From NCBI GenBank assembly GCA_043719385.1, contig JAYSTY010000319.1:1-6857 (forward strand): DNA of 6,857 nt. Direction: 5' to 3'. Below are positions 1 to 5,401 of the stretch, one piece after another; position 1 is the first letter of the stretch; every line of letters begins with the position of its first letter. The position numbers were made by a program, and so were the translations under genes. The notes below the pieces were generated by a model that was not told the DNA's origin, ran no database searches, and saw nothing but the letters and a program-made list of their open reading frames with translations. Origin of the DNA: JAFDVL01 sp043719385. Lineage in GTDB: Bacteria; Acidobacteriota; Blastocatellia; RBC074.

Positions 1-2
1 GG

Positions 3-137
3 GACGCCGCAAATTCCTGGGCAAATTCGCAAATTGCCGATTCGATAATATTGTCAGTACCACCTGCGGTAGCGGGTGGGCGGCATCGCGATTATCCACC
101 CGCTACCGCAGGTGGTACTGACCCAACTATAAAATGA
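3..137 (+). other. possible 3' end of an upstream gene (frame 3)
   Basis: Frame 3 is open from the window edge and stops at TGA 135-137. That stop overlaps the ATG of the SIS gene as ATGA, the same junction seen at 1716-1719. The first 18 residues (DAANSWANSQIADSIILS) look protein-like. The rest is a translation of the inverted repeat and reads VPPAVAGG, then a spacer, then PPATAGGTD. Frame 1 (stop 46-48) and frame 2 (stop 119-121) are also open from the edge, so the real frame, if any, is undecided. If frame 3 is used, the palindrome has become the C-terminal tail of the upstream protein. I cannot name the product. Confidence 0.22.
53..122. repeat. perfect 27-bp inverted repeat, REP/BIME-like palindrome
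   Basis: The left arm is 53-79 and the right arm is 96-122. They are perfect reverse complements of 27 nt around a 16-nt loop (80-95). Each arm carries the blocks GGTACTG and CGCTAC with a 7-nt gap (right-arm orientation). A diverged half-copy with the same blocks and spacing lies at 5368-5392, so this looks like a dispersed family and not a one-off hairpin. There is no T-tract after the right arm, so it is not a classical intrinsic terminator. The right arm ends 11 nt before the SIS start codon, so as RNA it would place a very stable hairpin next to that start. Confidence 0.85.
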
Positions 138-904
138 CAGCATCACAAACATATTTTGAAAAAACACTCGCACTTTTACAAAAAATCAAAGACACGCAAC
201 TCGACAACATCGAACGCGCCGCACAAATTTGCGCAAACAGCATCGCCAACCAGGGACTGGTATTTCTCTTCGGCAACGGGCATTCGCGGATGATGTGCGA
301 AGAGATGACGCCGCGTCAGGGCTGCTTTGTCGGCTTCGTAGCGATGGTCGAACTTGCAATGTCCAACCACGCGAATATCATTGGCACGAACGGATTGCGT
401 GCGCCACTGCAGCTTGAGAAATACGAAGGCTATGCCGAAGAAATTCTCAAAGGTTTCAAGTTCGGCGCACACGACGCGATGATGGTGATTTCTACCAGCG
501 GTATTCGCCCCGTGATCGTAGAGATGGCACAAGGCGCAAAAAATCGCGGCTTACCTGTCATTGGCATGTGTTCGCGCACGCATTGCGAACAATCTGTTCC
601 CGCGCATTCATCCGGCAAAAAATTAATTGATGTCGCTGATGTCGTTATTGATAACTGTTGTCCTGCCGGCGACAGCATTGTTGAATTGGAGGGCTTGGAA
701 TGGCGGACGGGGCCGACTTCGACGGTGACTGGCGGGATGATTATCAATATGCTGCGGAGTCGTACAGCGGAATTGTTGCTCGTAAAAGGAGTGAAGCCGA
801 TTATGCTCCCTTCGCATCAATTCGTCGGCAATACCAGCGCGGCGGAGCAGCTTGAGCAATTTTACGAAGGCTATCGTAAAAGTCTGGCTCACTTGTATCA
901 GTAA
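134..904 (+). CDS. SIS-domain sugar isomerase/binding protein, UPF0309 type
   Basis: A 256-residue cytoplasmic protein with a single SIS (phosphosugar isomerase/binding) fold and no signal peptide or membrane segment. Visible motifs are FGNGHS at 46-51 (the first phosphate-binding turn), ISTSG at 119-123 (the second SIS loop, typically contacting the sugar phosphate), VVIDNCCPAGD at 170-180 and TGPTST at 192-197. The last two, and the overall length, match the UPF0309 family of SIS proteins as I recall it. No member's substrate can be inferred from sequence, though SIS relatives act on amino- or ketosugar phosphates. No Shine-Dalgarno is evident: ACCCAACTATAA precedes the ATG, and the palindrome lies just upstream. 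It is the first complete gene of a probable operon with the SDR gene 41 nt downstream. The call is firm for the family and open for the reaction. Confidence 0.88.
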   Translation: MTASQTYFEKTLALLQKIKDTQLDNIERAAQICANSIANQGLVFLFGNGHSRMMCEEMTPRQGCFVGFVAMVELAMSNHANIIGTNGLRAPLQLEKYEGYAEEILKGFKFGAHDAMMVISTSGIRPVIVEMAQGAKNRGLPVIGMCSRTHCEQSVPAHSSGKKLIDVADVVIDNCCPAGDSIVELEGLEWRTGPTSTVTGGMIINMLRSRTAELLLVKGVKPIMLPSHQFVGNTSAAEQLEQFYEGYRKSLAHLYQ

Positions 905-906
905 AA

Positions 907-933
907 GTACGATAGGCGTCCCGCCTGTCGTAC
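907..933 (+). repeat. intercistronic hairpin (12-bp stem, 3-nt loop)
   Basis: Arms 907-918 and 922-933 pair over 12 positions around the loop TCC. The only non-Watson-Crick position is T913 opposite G927, which would be a G-U wobble in RNA. It begins 3 nt after the SIS stop codon and ends 12 nt before the SDR start. No T-run follows, so it is more likely a dispersed palindrome or an mRNA-processing or stability element than an intrinsic terminator. The stem sequence is not related to the 53-122 palindrome. Confidence 0.75.
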
Positions 934-945
934 CTTGATACCCAA

Positions 946-1719
946 ATGAATTTACTCATCACAGGCTCAACCGGCATCGCGGCGGCAACTGCAAAATTAG
1001 CGGCAAGGTCCGGCGCGTCAATTTTTATTGTCAACCGTGATGAAGCAAGCTGTGCGATTTTAGCCAGTGAAATCAGTGCTTCGGGAGGGAGTTGCGAATA
1101 TTTTGTCGGCGATTTAGTCGAAGCAAATACTTCGATTGCGGCAGTCCAAAAATGCCTGCGCCACTTTCATCGCATTGACGCTTTATTTAATGTCGCCGGT
1201 ATCAGCGGTCGTAATTTCGGCGATGGCGCGATTCATGAATGCACGGAAGCTGGTTGGGACCTCACGCTCGACACTAATGTCAAAAGCACTTTCCTAATGT
1301 GTCGGGAAGCTATCAAACAAATGCTCCAGCAGGAAATTAATGAGGCAGGATTGCGCGGCACAATTTTGAATACATCAAGTGTTCTTGCGGATTCTCCTGA
1401 GCCAAAAAACTTCGCTTCGCATGCGTATGCCGCGAGCAAAGGCGCGATCATCAGTTTGAGCAAATCTATGGCGGCATATTACGCGCCACATAAAATTCGC
1501 GTGAACGCGATTGCGCCCGGCTTAATCCGTACACCAATGAGCAAGCGCGCACAGGAAAATCCGGCAATTCTCGAATTCATGAAAACGAAGCAGCCATTAG
1601 TTGAAGATTTAATTGACGCGGAAGAAGTGGCGAAGGCGGCGCTGTTTTTGCTGAGCAATGATTCGCGGCATATCACAGGCGATGTTATGAAAATAGATGC
1701 AGGATGGAGCGTACAATGA
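946..1719 (+). CDS. short-chain dehydrogenase/reductase (SDR)
   Basis: A 257-residue classical-length SDR, an NAD(P)-dependent oxidoreductase with a Rossmann fold. The cofactor turn near the N-terminus is TGSTGIA (6-12), one residue shorter than the usual TGxxxGxG and ending in Ala. NVAG is at 82-85, the structural/catalytic Asn is N111 (TNVKS), the catalytic Ser is S145 or S144 (NTSS), and Tyr161-Lys165 form YxxxK. PGLIRTP follows at 191-197, and the C-terminal ITGDVMKIDAGWSV has the usual 'G..+.vDGG' layout. The Ser-Tyr spacing is about 16, a few residues longer than standard. Acidic residues are absent straight after beta-2 (IVNRDE at 28-33, with Arg at 31), which leans towards NADP(H), but this is weak. 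It overlaps the next gene by ATGA. The substrate is unknown; a sugar or polyol is guessed only from the SIS neighbour. Confidence 0.9.
   Translation: MNLLITGSTGIAAATAKLAARSGASIFIVNRDEASCAILASEISASGGSCEYFVGDLVEANTSIAAVQKCLRHFHRIDALFNVAGISGRNFGDGAIHECTEAGWDLTLDTNVKSTFLMCREAIKQMLQQEINEAGLRGTILNTSSVLADSPEPKNFASHAYAASKGAIISLSKSMAAYYAPHKIRVNAIAPGLIRTPMSKRAQENPAILEFMKTKQPLVEDLIDAEEVAKAALFLLSNDSRHITGDVMKIDAGWSVQ
1702..1719 (+). promoter_or_regulatory. ribosome binding site and ATGA coupling junction
   Basis: GGATGGAG at 1702-1709 lies 6 nt before the ATG at 1716. The SDR stop TGA (1717-1719) overlaps that ATG. This argues for translational coupling and decides the start: 1716 is preferred over the in-frame ATG at 1704, which sits inside the Shine-Dalgarno itself. 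Confidence 0.75.
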
Positions 1720-2771
1720 AAGAACAACCGCTCAGAACTACAGTCATTGGCAGCTATCCATTTCCTGGCTGGTTAGAATTTGCTTGTCAAAATTTGGATC
1801 AATTTGGGGTCGAAGATCGCAGGGAATTGCAGAACGATGCCGTCATTGCCGCGATTCACGATCAGGTCGCGGCTGGCCTGGATGTCATCACCGATGGCGA
1901 ACAAACGCGGCTGGATTTCAATTTATCTTTTTATGGCTTCTTATCAGGTATCGAACTCGAACCTGCACAGCCGCGAAGGTTCGGCCCGCCCGCACACGAT
2001 CAACGCGGCAAGCATAAAATCAGCGGCGAACTCAAAGCTCCACGCGGACTTGGCGTAGTCGAAGAGTTCCAACGACTGCAACGAATTTTTAATTCAGCGT
2101 TCAGCGCTCAGCACTCAGCGATTGCCTTGAAGGCCTCCGTGCCGGGGCCGTATACGTTAAGCGGCAGATTGTTAACTAATGAACAATATCCTGACCGCTT
2201 TGCAATTACAGAAGGTTTGCTTCCCATCGTGCGCAAAGAATTAGCGGATTTAGTCGCCGCCGGATGCACAGAAATTACGGTAGATGAGCCTTCGATGAGT
2301 TGTTATGCCCACCGCGAAGACCCGTACCATTTCGTAGACATTTTCAATCGCACTATCGAAGCTGTAATCGGAAAATGTCGCTTGTCTACGCATGCGTGCT
2401 TTGGCAATTACAAAGGCCGCGCCGTGGGCTTGCGTTCTTACAAACCAATGTATCCGGCGTTCCTCGACATCAGGGTTGACGAAATTCATCTGGAAATGGC
2501 AAGCCGTGAATTTTCGGAACTGGAAATCATTCAAACCATCGCCGAAAAAATGGATGTCGCCGTTGGCATCATTGATGTGAAAAGTTATTACATCGAAACG
2601 GTTGAAGAAGTAGCGCGGCGCGTCCGCGAGTGCTTGAAATATGCTCCGGCGGATCGTTTAGCCTTCGCCCCGGATTGTGGATTGAGTCAGACTGCACGCT
2701 GGGCCGCGAAACAAAAACTTAACAATATGGTCGCAGGTGTGAAAAAAGTTCGGGCTGAATCAGGGTTATAA
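1716..2771 (+). CDS. core-type cobalamin-independent methionine synthase (MetE C-terminal domain)
   Basis: 351 residues, about half a full bacterial MetE (around 750), equal to the catalytic C-terminal TIM barrel alone. Visible motifs are the N-terminal TTVIGSYP (8-15), DGEQ at 60-63, PGPYT at 143-147 and VDEP at 189-192. The zinc/homocysteine site is His226-x-Cys228 (THACFGN), Glu260 (HLEMAS) and Cys321 (APDCGLSQ). The Glu-Cys spacing of 61 equals that of E. coli MetE (Glu665, Cys726). The zinc site is therefore intact and methyl transfer to a thiol, probably homocysteine, is expected. Without the N-terminal half, the methyl donor need not be a polyglutamyl folate; core-MetE families using other donors are known. 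Residues 126-135 are encoded by a heptanucleotide tandem repeat and look like an insertion. It is translationally coupled to the SDR. The exact substrate is uncertain. Confidence 0.85.
   Translation: MKEQPLRTTVIGSYPFPGWLEFACQNLDQFGVEDRRELQNDAVIAAIHDQVAAGLDVITDGEQTRLDFNLSFYGFLSGIELEPAQPRRFGPPAHDQRGKHKISGELKAPRGLGVVEEFQRLQRIFNSAFSAQHSAIALKASVPGPYTLSGRLLTNEQYPDRFAITEGLLPIVRKELADLVAAGCTEITVDEPSMSCYAHREDPYHFVDIFNRTIEAVIGKCRLSTHACFGNYKGRAVGLRSYKPMYPAFLDIRVDEIHLEMASREFSELEIIQTIAEKMDVAVGIIDVKSYYIETVEEVARRVRECLKYAPADRLAFAPDCGLSQTARWAAKQKLNNMVAGVKKVRAESGL
2093..2120 (+). repeat. heptanucleotide tandem repeat, 4 units, inside the core metE gene
   Basis: The units TTCAGCG, TTCAGCG, CTCAGCA and CTCAGCG are contiguous (consensus YTCAGCR). 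They encode NSAFSAQHSA at residues 126-135, between a helix (VEEFQRLQRIF) and the strand leading to the conserved PGPYT loop. The reading frame stays open. The unit resembles short heptamer repeats found scattered in some bacterial genomes, but no other copy is seen in this window. Confidence 0.85.
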
Positions 2772-2796
2772 TATTTTAAATCTTTCCGTCCTGATT

Positions 2797-3960
2797 TTAT
2801 TTTTTTGTACCAGGATTTTCATACCACTTCAAATTCATCGTCGCCGAACCGATACAGGTAACATCTAATTTTCCGTCTCCGTTCAAATCCGCAATCGCAC
2901 ACGCCGCCGCAGCGATGCCACCTTCATCCAAACTTTGCCGCGTCCATTTGTTTAGTTTCGGATCAAACGAATAAATGTAAACGCTGCGTCCGGTTCCGCG
3001 AAACCCCGCAATAATTTCATCGCGTCCGTCGTGATTCAAATCCGCCGTCAGCAGCGTGTGACCATCATTCAATTTGTCATCAATCACTACCCGCTCCCAA
3101 TCATTTTTGCCGAAGCGATAGACGGCTACCTGATTGCCGTGCCAGGGTTCAATCGTCGCCAGAAATCTTTCTCTGCCCAACATTCCAACCGCAATTTCAC
3201 TCGCGCCACCTTTCGGCCACGGCGCGGGATCGCCTGCAACTAATTTATTGCGGAGCCATTTACCATCTTTGCCAAAACGAAACAAATCAACGCCAACAAA
3301 ACTCGCGGTCAAAATATCTTCGCGACCATCGCGGTCAATATCGAGAATGCTGATGCCGTGCAGGACGCCTTCCAGCGGGGTCGAAATCACCTCGCGTTGC
3401 CAATTACCAGGACGATAAAAAATCAGTGGCACATTGCCTTTGTAATCTGGTGGTTCAACCTTTGCGCCTGCGAGCGGAGCGTTCACCAGTACTTTTTTTC
3501 CATTGCCAAAAATATCTGCGAAGCGCAGCCGATGTGATGAAGGCAGCCGATCAATTTCCGTTGCTTCCCAAAGTTGTGTTGGATCGCCTTTGTGTTTGAG
3601 GATTGAAACGATGCCAATGCTTTGACGTGGATCGTTGGCAAATTCCTGCGCCAGAGCAATTTCAGGAATACCATCTCCATCTGTATCGTAAGCCGCACAA
3701 TTAATCATCCGCGAGCCGTTGTTGATAATTATGTGACGTGTCCAGTTCGGATTTTCAAACCAGACAAGTTCTTTCATCCCGCTCGCCAGCGCAATAATAT
3801 CAGGCCTTCCATCGTGATTGAGATCAGCGATCACGACCTGATAACCGCCGCGCAAATACACAGCTATCGTGTGCTCCCGAAATTTGAATTGCGCTTTTAC
3901 GTTAGAATAAATCAACGCGACAAATAAAAGCCGAACGAGAATTGTAGAAATTTTGTGCAT
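2797..3960 (-). CDS. secreted FG-GAP/VCBS-repeat beta-propeller protein
   Basis: 387 residues from the ATG at 3958-3960. The in-frame TTG at 3970-3972 would add four residues but has no better ribosome binding site. Residues 1-23 are a signal peptide: Lys3, then a hydrophobic stretch ILVRLLFVALIY, with a likely cleavage after NVKA. The mature part is a string of FG-GAP/VCBS blades with calcium-binding DxDxDG-like loops at 46 (DLNHDG), 92 (DTDGDG), 149 (degenerate DIFGNG), 207 (DIDRDG), 307 (DLNHDG) and 358 (DLNGDG). This suggests a six- or seven-bladed propeller. A W-F/Y-ENP motif occurs in the first and last blades (67-71, 379-383), which fits closure of the ring. It is exported, with no membrane anchor, sorting signal or lipobox. 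No catalytic motif is visible, so it may be a binding scaffold or an unidentified sugar-modifying enzyme. It is convergent with the core metE gene (25-nt gap). Confidence 0.87.
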   Translation of the reverse strand: MHKISTILVRLLFVALIYSNVKAQFKFREHTIAVYLRGGYQVVIADLNHDGRPDIIALASGMKELVWFENPNWTRHIIINNGSRMINCAAYDTDGDGIPEIALAQEFANDPRQSIGIVSILKHKGDPTQLWEATEIDRLPSSHRLRFADIFGNGKKVLVNAPLAGAKVEPPDYKGNVPLIFYRPGNWQREVISTPLEGVLHGISILDIDRDGREDILTASFVGVDLFRFGKDGKWLRNKLVAGDPAPWPKGGASEIAVGMLGRERFLATIEPWHGNQVAVYRFGKNDWERVVIDDKLNDGHTLLTADLNHDGRDEIIAGFRGTGRSVYIYSFDPKLNKWTRQSLDEGGIAAAACAIADLNGDGKLDVTCIGSATMNLKWYENPGTKK

Positions 3961-4030
3961 TTGATAATCCAAAATTTTTCTAACTTATTTGTTATGCTAT
4001 GGCTTTGAGTTTGACATGGAGAAACTATAA
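3961..4030. other. 70-bp divergent intergenic region
   Basis: AT-rich gap between the divergent FG-GAP and tatD genes, so it must hold at least one promoter in each direction unless they are read through from elsewhere. I could not assign convincing -35/-10 pairs. TTGACA at 4011-4016 is too close to the tatD ATG to serve as its -35 box. TATGCT at 3993-3998 is a possible -10 for tatD but has no matching -35 at normal spacing. Confidence 0.4.
4018..4021 (+). promoter_or_regulatory. Shine-Dalgarno of tatD
   Basis: GGAG lies 9 nt before the ATG at 4031, in a sequence otherwise poor in purine runs. It supports that start codon. Confidence 0.55.
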
Positions 4031-4825
4031 ATGAAATCAGACCTCATAGATATTGGCGTAAATCTCTGCCACAAATCTTTTCAGCAGGATCGTCAGGCCG
4101 TCATCAATCGCGCCGTAGCCGCTGGCGTCAGCACGATGATTATCACTGGCACAAGCGTCAGGAGCAGTACTGACGGACAAAAGCTGGCGCACCAAAATCC
4201 GGGCAGATTGTTTTCTACTGCCGGAGTTCATCCACACGATGCTAGAAATTGTGATGAGCAAACCATCAACTCTCTGCGTATTTTAGCAGCCAACAAAGAA
4301 GTGGTAGCGATTGGCGAATGCGGTTTGGATTTCAATCGTGATTTTTCTCCGCGTGCTGTGCAGGAAAAATGGTTCGAAGCGCAAATCCAGCTTGCGTGCG
4401 AATTAAAACTGCCATTATTTTTGCACGAGCGCGAAGCGCACCAACGCTTCACAGAAATTCTTTCCGCCTACAAAAATAAACTTGATCTGGCTGTCGTGCA
4501 TTGCTTTACAGGCACAAAAGTAGAAGCGAGAACTTATCTTGATCGCGGATTTTGTCTGGGAATTACGGGCTGGATTTGTGATGAACGACGCGGCAAACAT
4601 TTACAGGAAATTGTGAAATATATTCCGCTTGATAAGTTGATGCTGGAAACGGACGCTCCATTTTTAACGCCACGCGATATGCCTGAGAAGCCGAAGGACG
4701 GCAGAAACGAACCTGCCTTTTTACCGCACGTAGCGCAGACTATCGCGCAGATTCTAAAAAAATCTCCCGAAGAAATTGCTAACGAAACTACGGCAACGGC
4801 TGCATGGTTTTTCAATTTGGATTGA
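4031..4825 (+). CDS. tatD: TatD family metal-dependent deoxyribonuclease
   Basis: 264 residues (E. coli TatD is 260), a TIM-barrel metal hydrolase. In E. coli TatD is a 3'-5' exonuclease linked to DNA repair after oxidative damage, cytoplasmic, and not part of the Tat translocon despite its name. The sequence follows E. coli TatD almost motif for motif: DIGVNL (7-12, replacing the HxH of other family branches), STAGVHPHD (62-70), IGECGLDFNRDFS (94-106), FLHEREAH (130-137), VVHCFTGT (155-162), GITGWICDERRG (177-188), LETDAPFLTPRD (205-216) and RNEPAFLPHV (225-234). Metal ligands Glu96, His132, His157 and Asp208 are present, so the enzyme should be active. This is TatD proper and not the YcfH or YjjV branch. 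No partner gene follows on the same strand; the next coding sequence downstream is a decayed fragment on the other strand. Confidence 0.95.
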   Translation: MKSDLIDIGVNLCHKSFQQDRQAVINRAVAAGVSTMIITGTSVRSSTDGQKLAHQNPGRLFSTAGVHPHDARNCDEQTINSLRILAANKEVVAIGECGLDFNRDFSPRAVQEKWFEAQIQLACELKLPLFLHEREAHQRFTEILSAYKNKLDLAVVHCFTGTKVEARTYLDRGFCLGITGWICDERRGKHLQEIVKYIPLDKLMLETDAPFLTPRDMPEKPKDGRNEPAFLPHVAQTIAQILKKSPEEIANETTATAAWFFNLD

Positions 4826-4885
4826 TCTGGGAGCGCTGCTTTTCTGGCGACTGTTTATCTGCTGGCAGGCATTGATTGACAGAGG

Positions 4886-5311
4886 TTATGCCGCGATGCT
4901 CAGTTGCGAGACGAATTCATCCATTGATTTACAGATAACTGCATGCCGTTGCAATGTGCGCAGGAAAGCAGCGTCATTGAGATGGTTCAACTCAGCAAGA
5001 ATCGCTTCCGCTTTAGTTCCAAAACGTAGTTCCAGAGTGTCCGCAATCGTTGTTTGCAATGATCTGATTTGTCCTTGCTCAAGTCCTTGCTCTAACCCCT
5101 TCTCCAGTCCTTTTGCCTCGCCTATTCGCTCTCAACTTGTCACGTATTTTTTTCGCTTCCTACTTTCTTCCTCTTTTTCTATTGTATCCGTTAATTGCTG
5201 CTCTAATTCTGTGGATAAAGTCAGTACCCAGTCAATAAACCGCAGCAATTCTGCAATGTGCTTTTTGGTGAAACCACGTCCGCGCATCAAGCGGATTAAT
5301 TGCAATCGTAA
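4886..5311 (-). pseudogene. remnant of an Rpn/PD-(D/E)XK transposase-like protein (C-terminal part)
   Basis: Read on the minus strand, 5311 to 5135 gives LRLQLIRLMRGRGFTKKH, then IAELLRFIDWVLTLSTELEQ and a charged EKEEESRKRKKYVTS stretch. An in-frame TGA follows (5132-5134). The same frame continues ERIGEAKGLEKGLEQG and runs 81 residues to TAA at 4886-4888, including LELRFGTKAEAIL and a SMDEF segment. The FIDW, the helix rich in Glu/Lys, the YVTS-ERIG junction, the GLEQG repeats and the RFG segment are the hallmark of the C-terminal half of Rpn/YhgA-like proteins. Upstream of 5312 there is another in-frame TGA and no recognisable nuclease domain, so the catalytic half is gone. TGA probably replaced TGG or CGA. 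The remnant carries no intact start for either half. It lies between tatD and the phosphatase gene. Confidence 0.8.
5072..5107 (-). repeat. three 12-bp tandem units encoding GLE(K/Q)
   Basis: On the minus strand three 12-bp units (5096-5107, 5084-5095, 5072-5083) encode GLEK-type and GLEQ-type tetrapeptides inside the Rpn remnant. Such short KG/QG repeats are usual just after the ERIG motif in this family and can vary in copy number by slippage. Confidence 0.65.
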
Positions 5312-5367
5312 TCAGCTTGTTCGGTTGGGGGCAGAGGGCAGTTTGCAAGTTGATCTATTGGACAAAC

Positions 5368-5399
5368 CCCGTCGCTACGGCTCCGGGTACTGTACCGGA
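5368..5399. repeat. diverged half-copy of the 53-122 palindrome, with a hairpin
   Basis: Gapless alignment of 5368-5394 with the right arm 96-122 gives 17 of 27 identities, concentrated in two blocks. These are CGCTAC (5373-5378 against 101-106) and GGTACTG (5386-5392 against 114-120), separated by 7 nt in both. The variable bases differ, yet the copy keeps its own pairing: CCGT/ACGG (5369-5372 with 5377-5380). TCCGG-TA also pairs with TACCGGA (5382-5389 with 5393-5399, one bulged G). It lies just 3' of the phosphatase stop codon, as expected for REP-like elements, and lacks a T-tract. The rest of 5312-5401 shows nothing recognisable. Confidence 0.6.
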
Positions 5400-5401
5400 A
5401 G

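Noticed and set aside
9..38. Three copies of GCAAATT and a 5-bp stem near the window start
   Set aside because: The copies are irregularly spaced (12 and 8 nt) and short; this may simply be coding sequence at the end of an upstream gene.
53..122. CRISPR repeat pair or intrinsic terminator
   Set aside because: The arms are inverted, not direct, there is only one pair, and no T-tract follows.
1704..1715. Upstream ATG start for the core MetE gene
   Set aside because: This ATG is inside the GGATGGAG ribosome binding site; the next ATG at 1716 has correct spacing and the ATGA overlap.
2772..2807. T-rich stretch as an intrinsic terminator between the convergent genes
   Set aside because: No GC-rich stem precedes the T-run on the plus strand, and most of the run lies within the last codons of the minus-strand gene.
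4011..4016. TTGACA as a -35 box for tatD
   Set aside because: It lies only 14 nt before the start codon, so the -10 box would fall inside the coding sequence, and it overlaps the Shine-Dalgarno zone.
4156..4175. Inverted repeat CGTCAG/CTGACG inside tatD
   Set aside because: The encoded segment aligns without gaps to the same region of E. coli TatD, so there is no insertion; a 6-bp stem is expected by chance.
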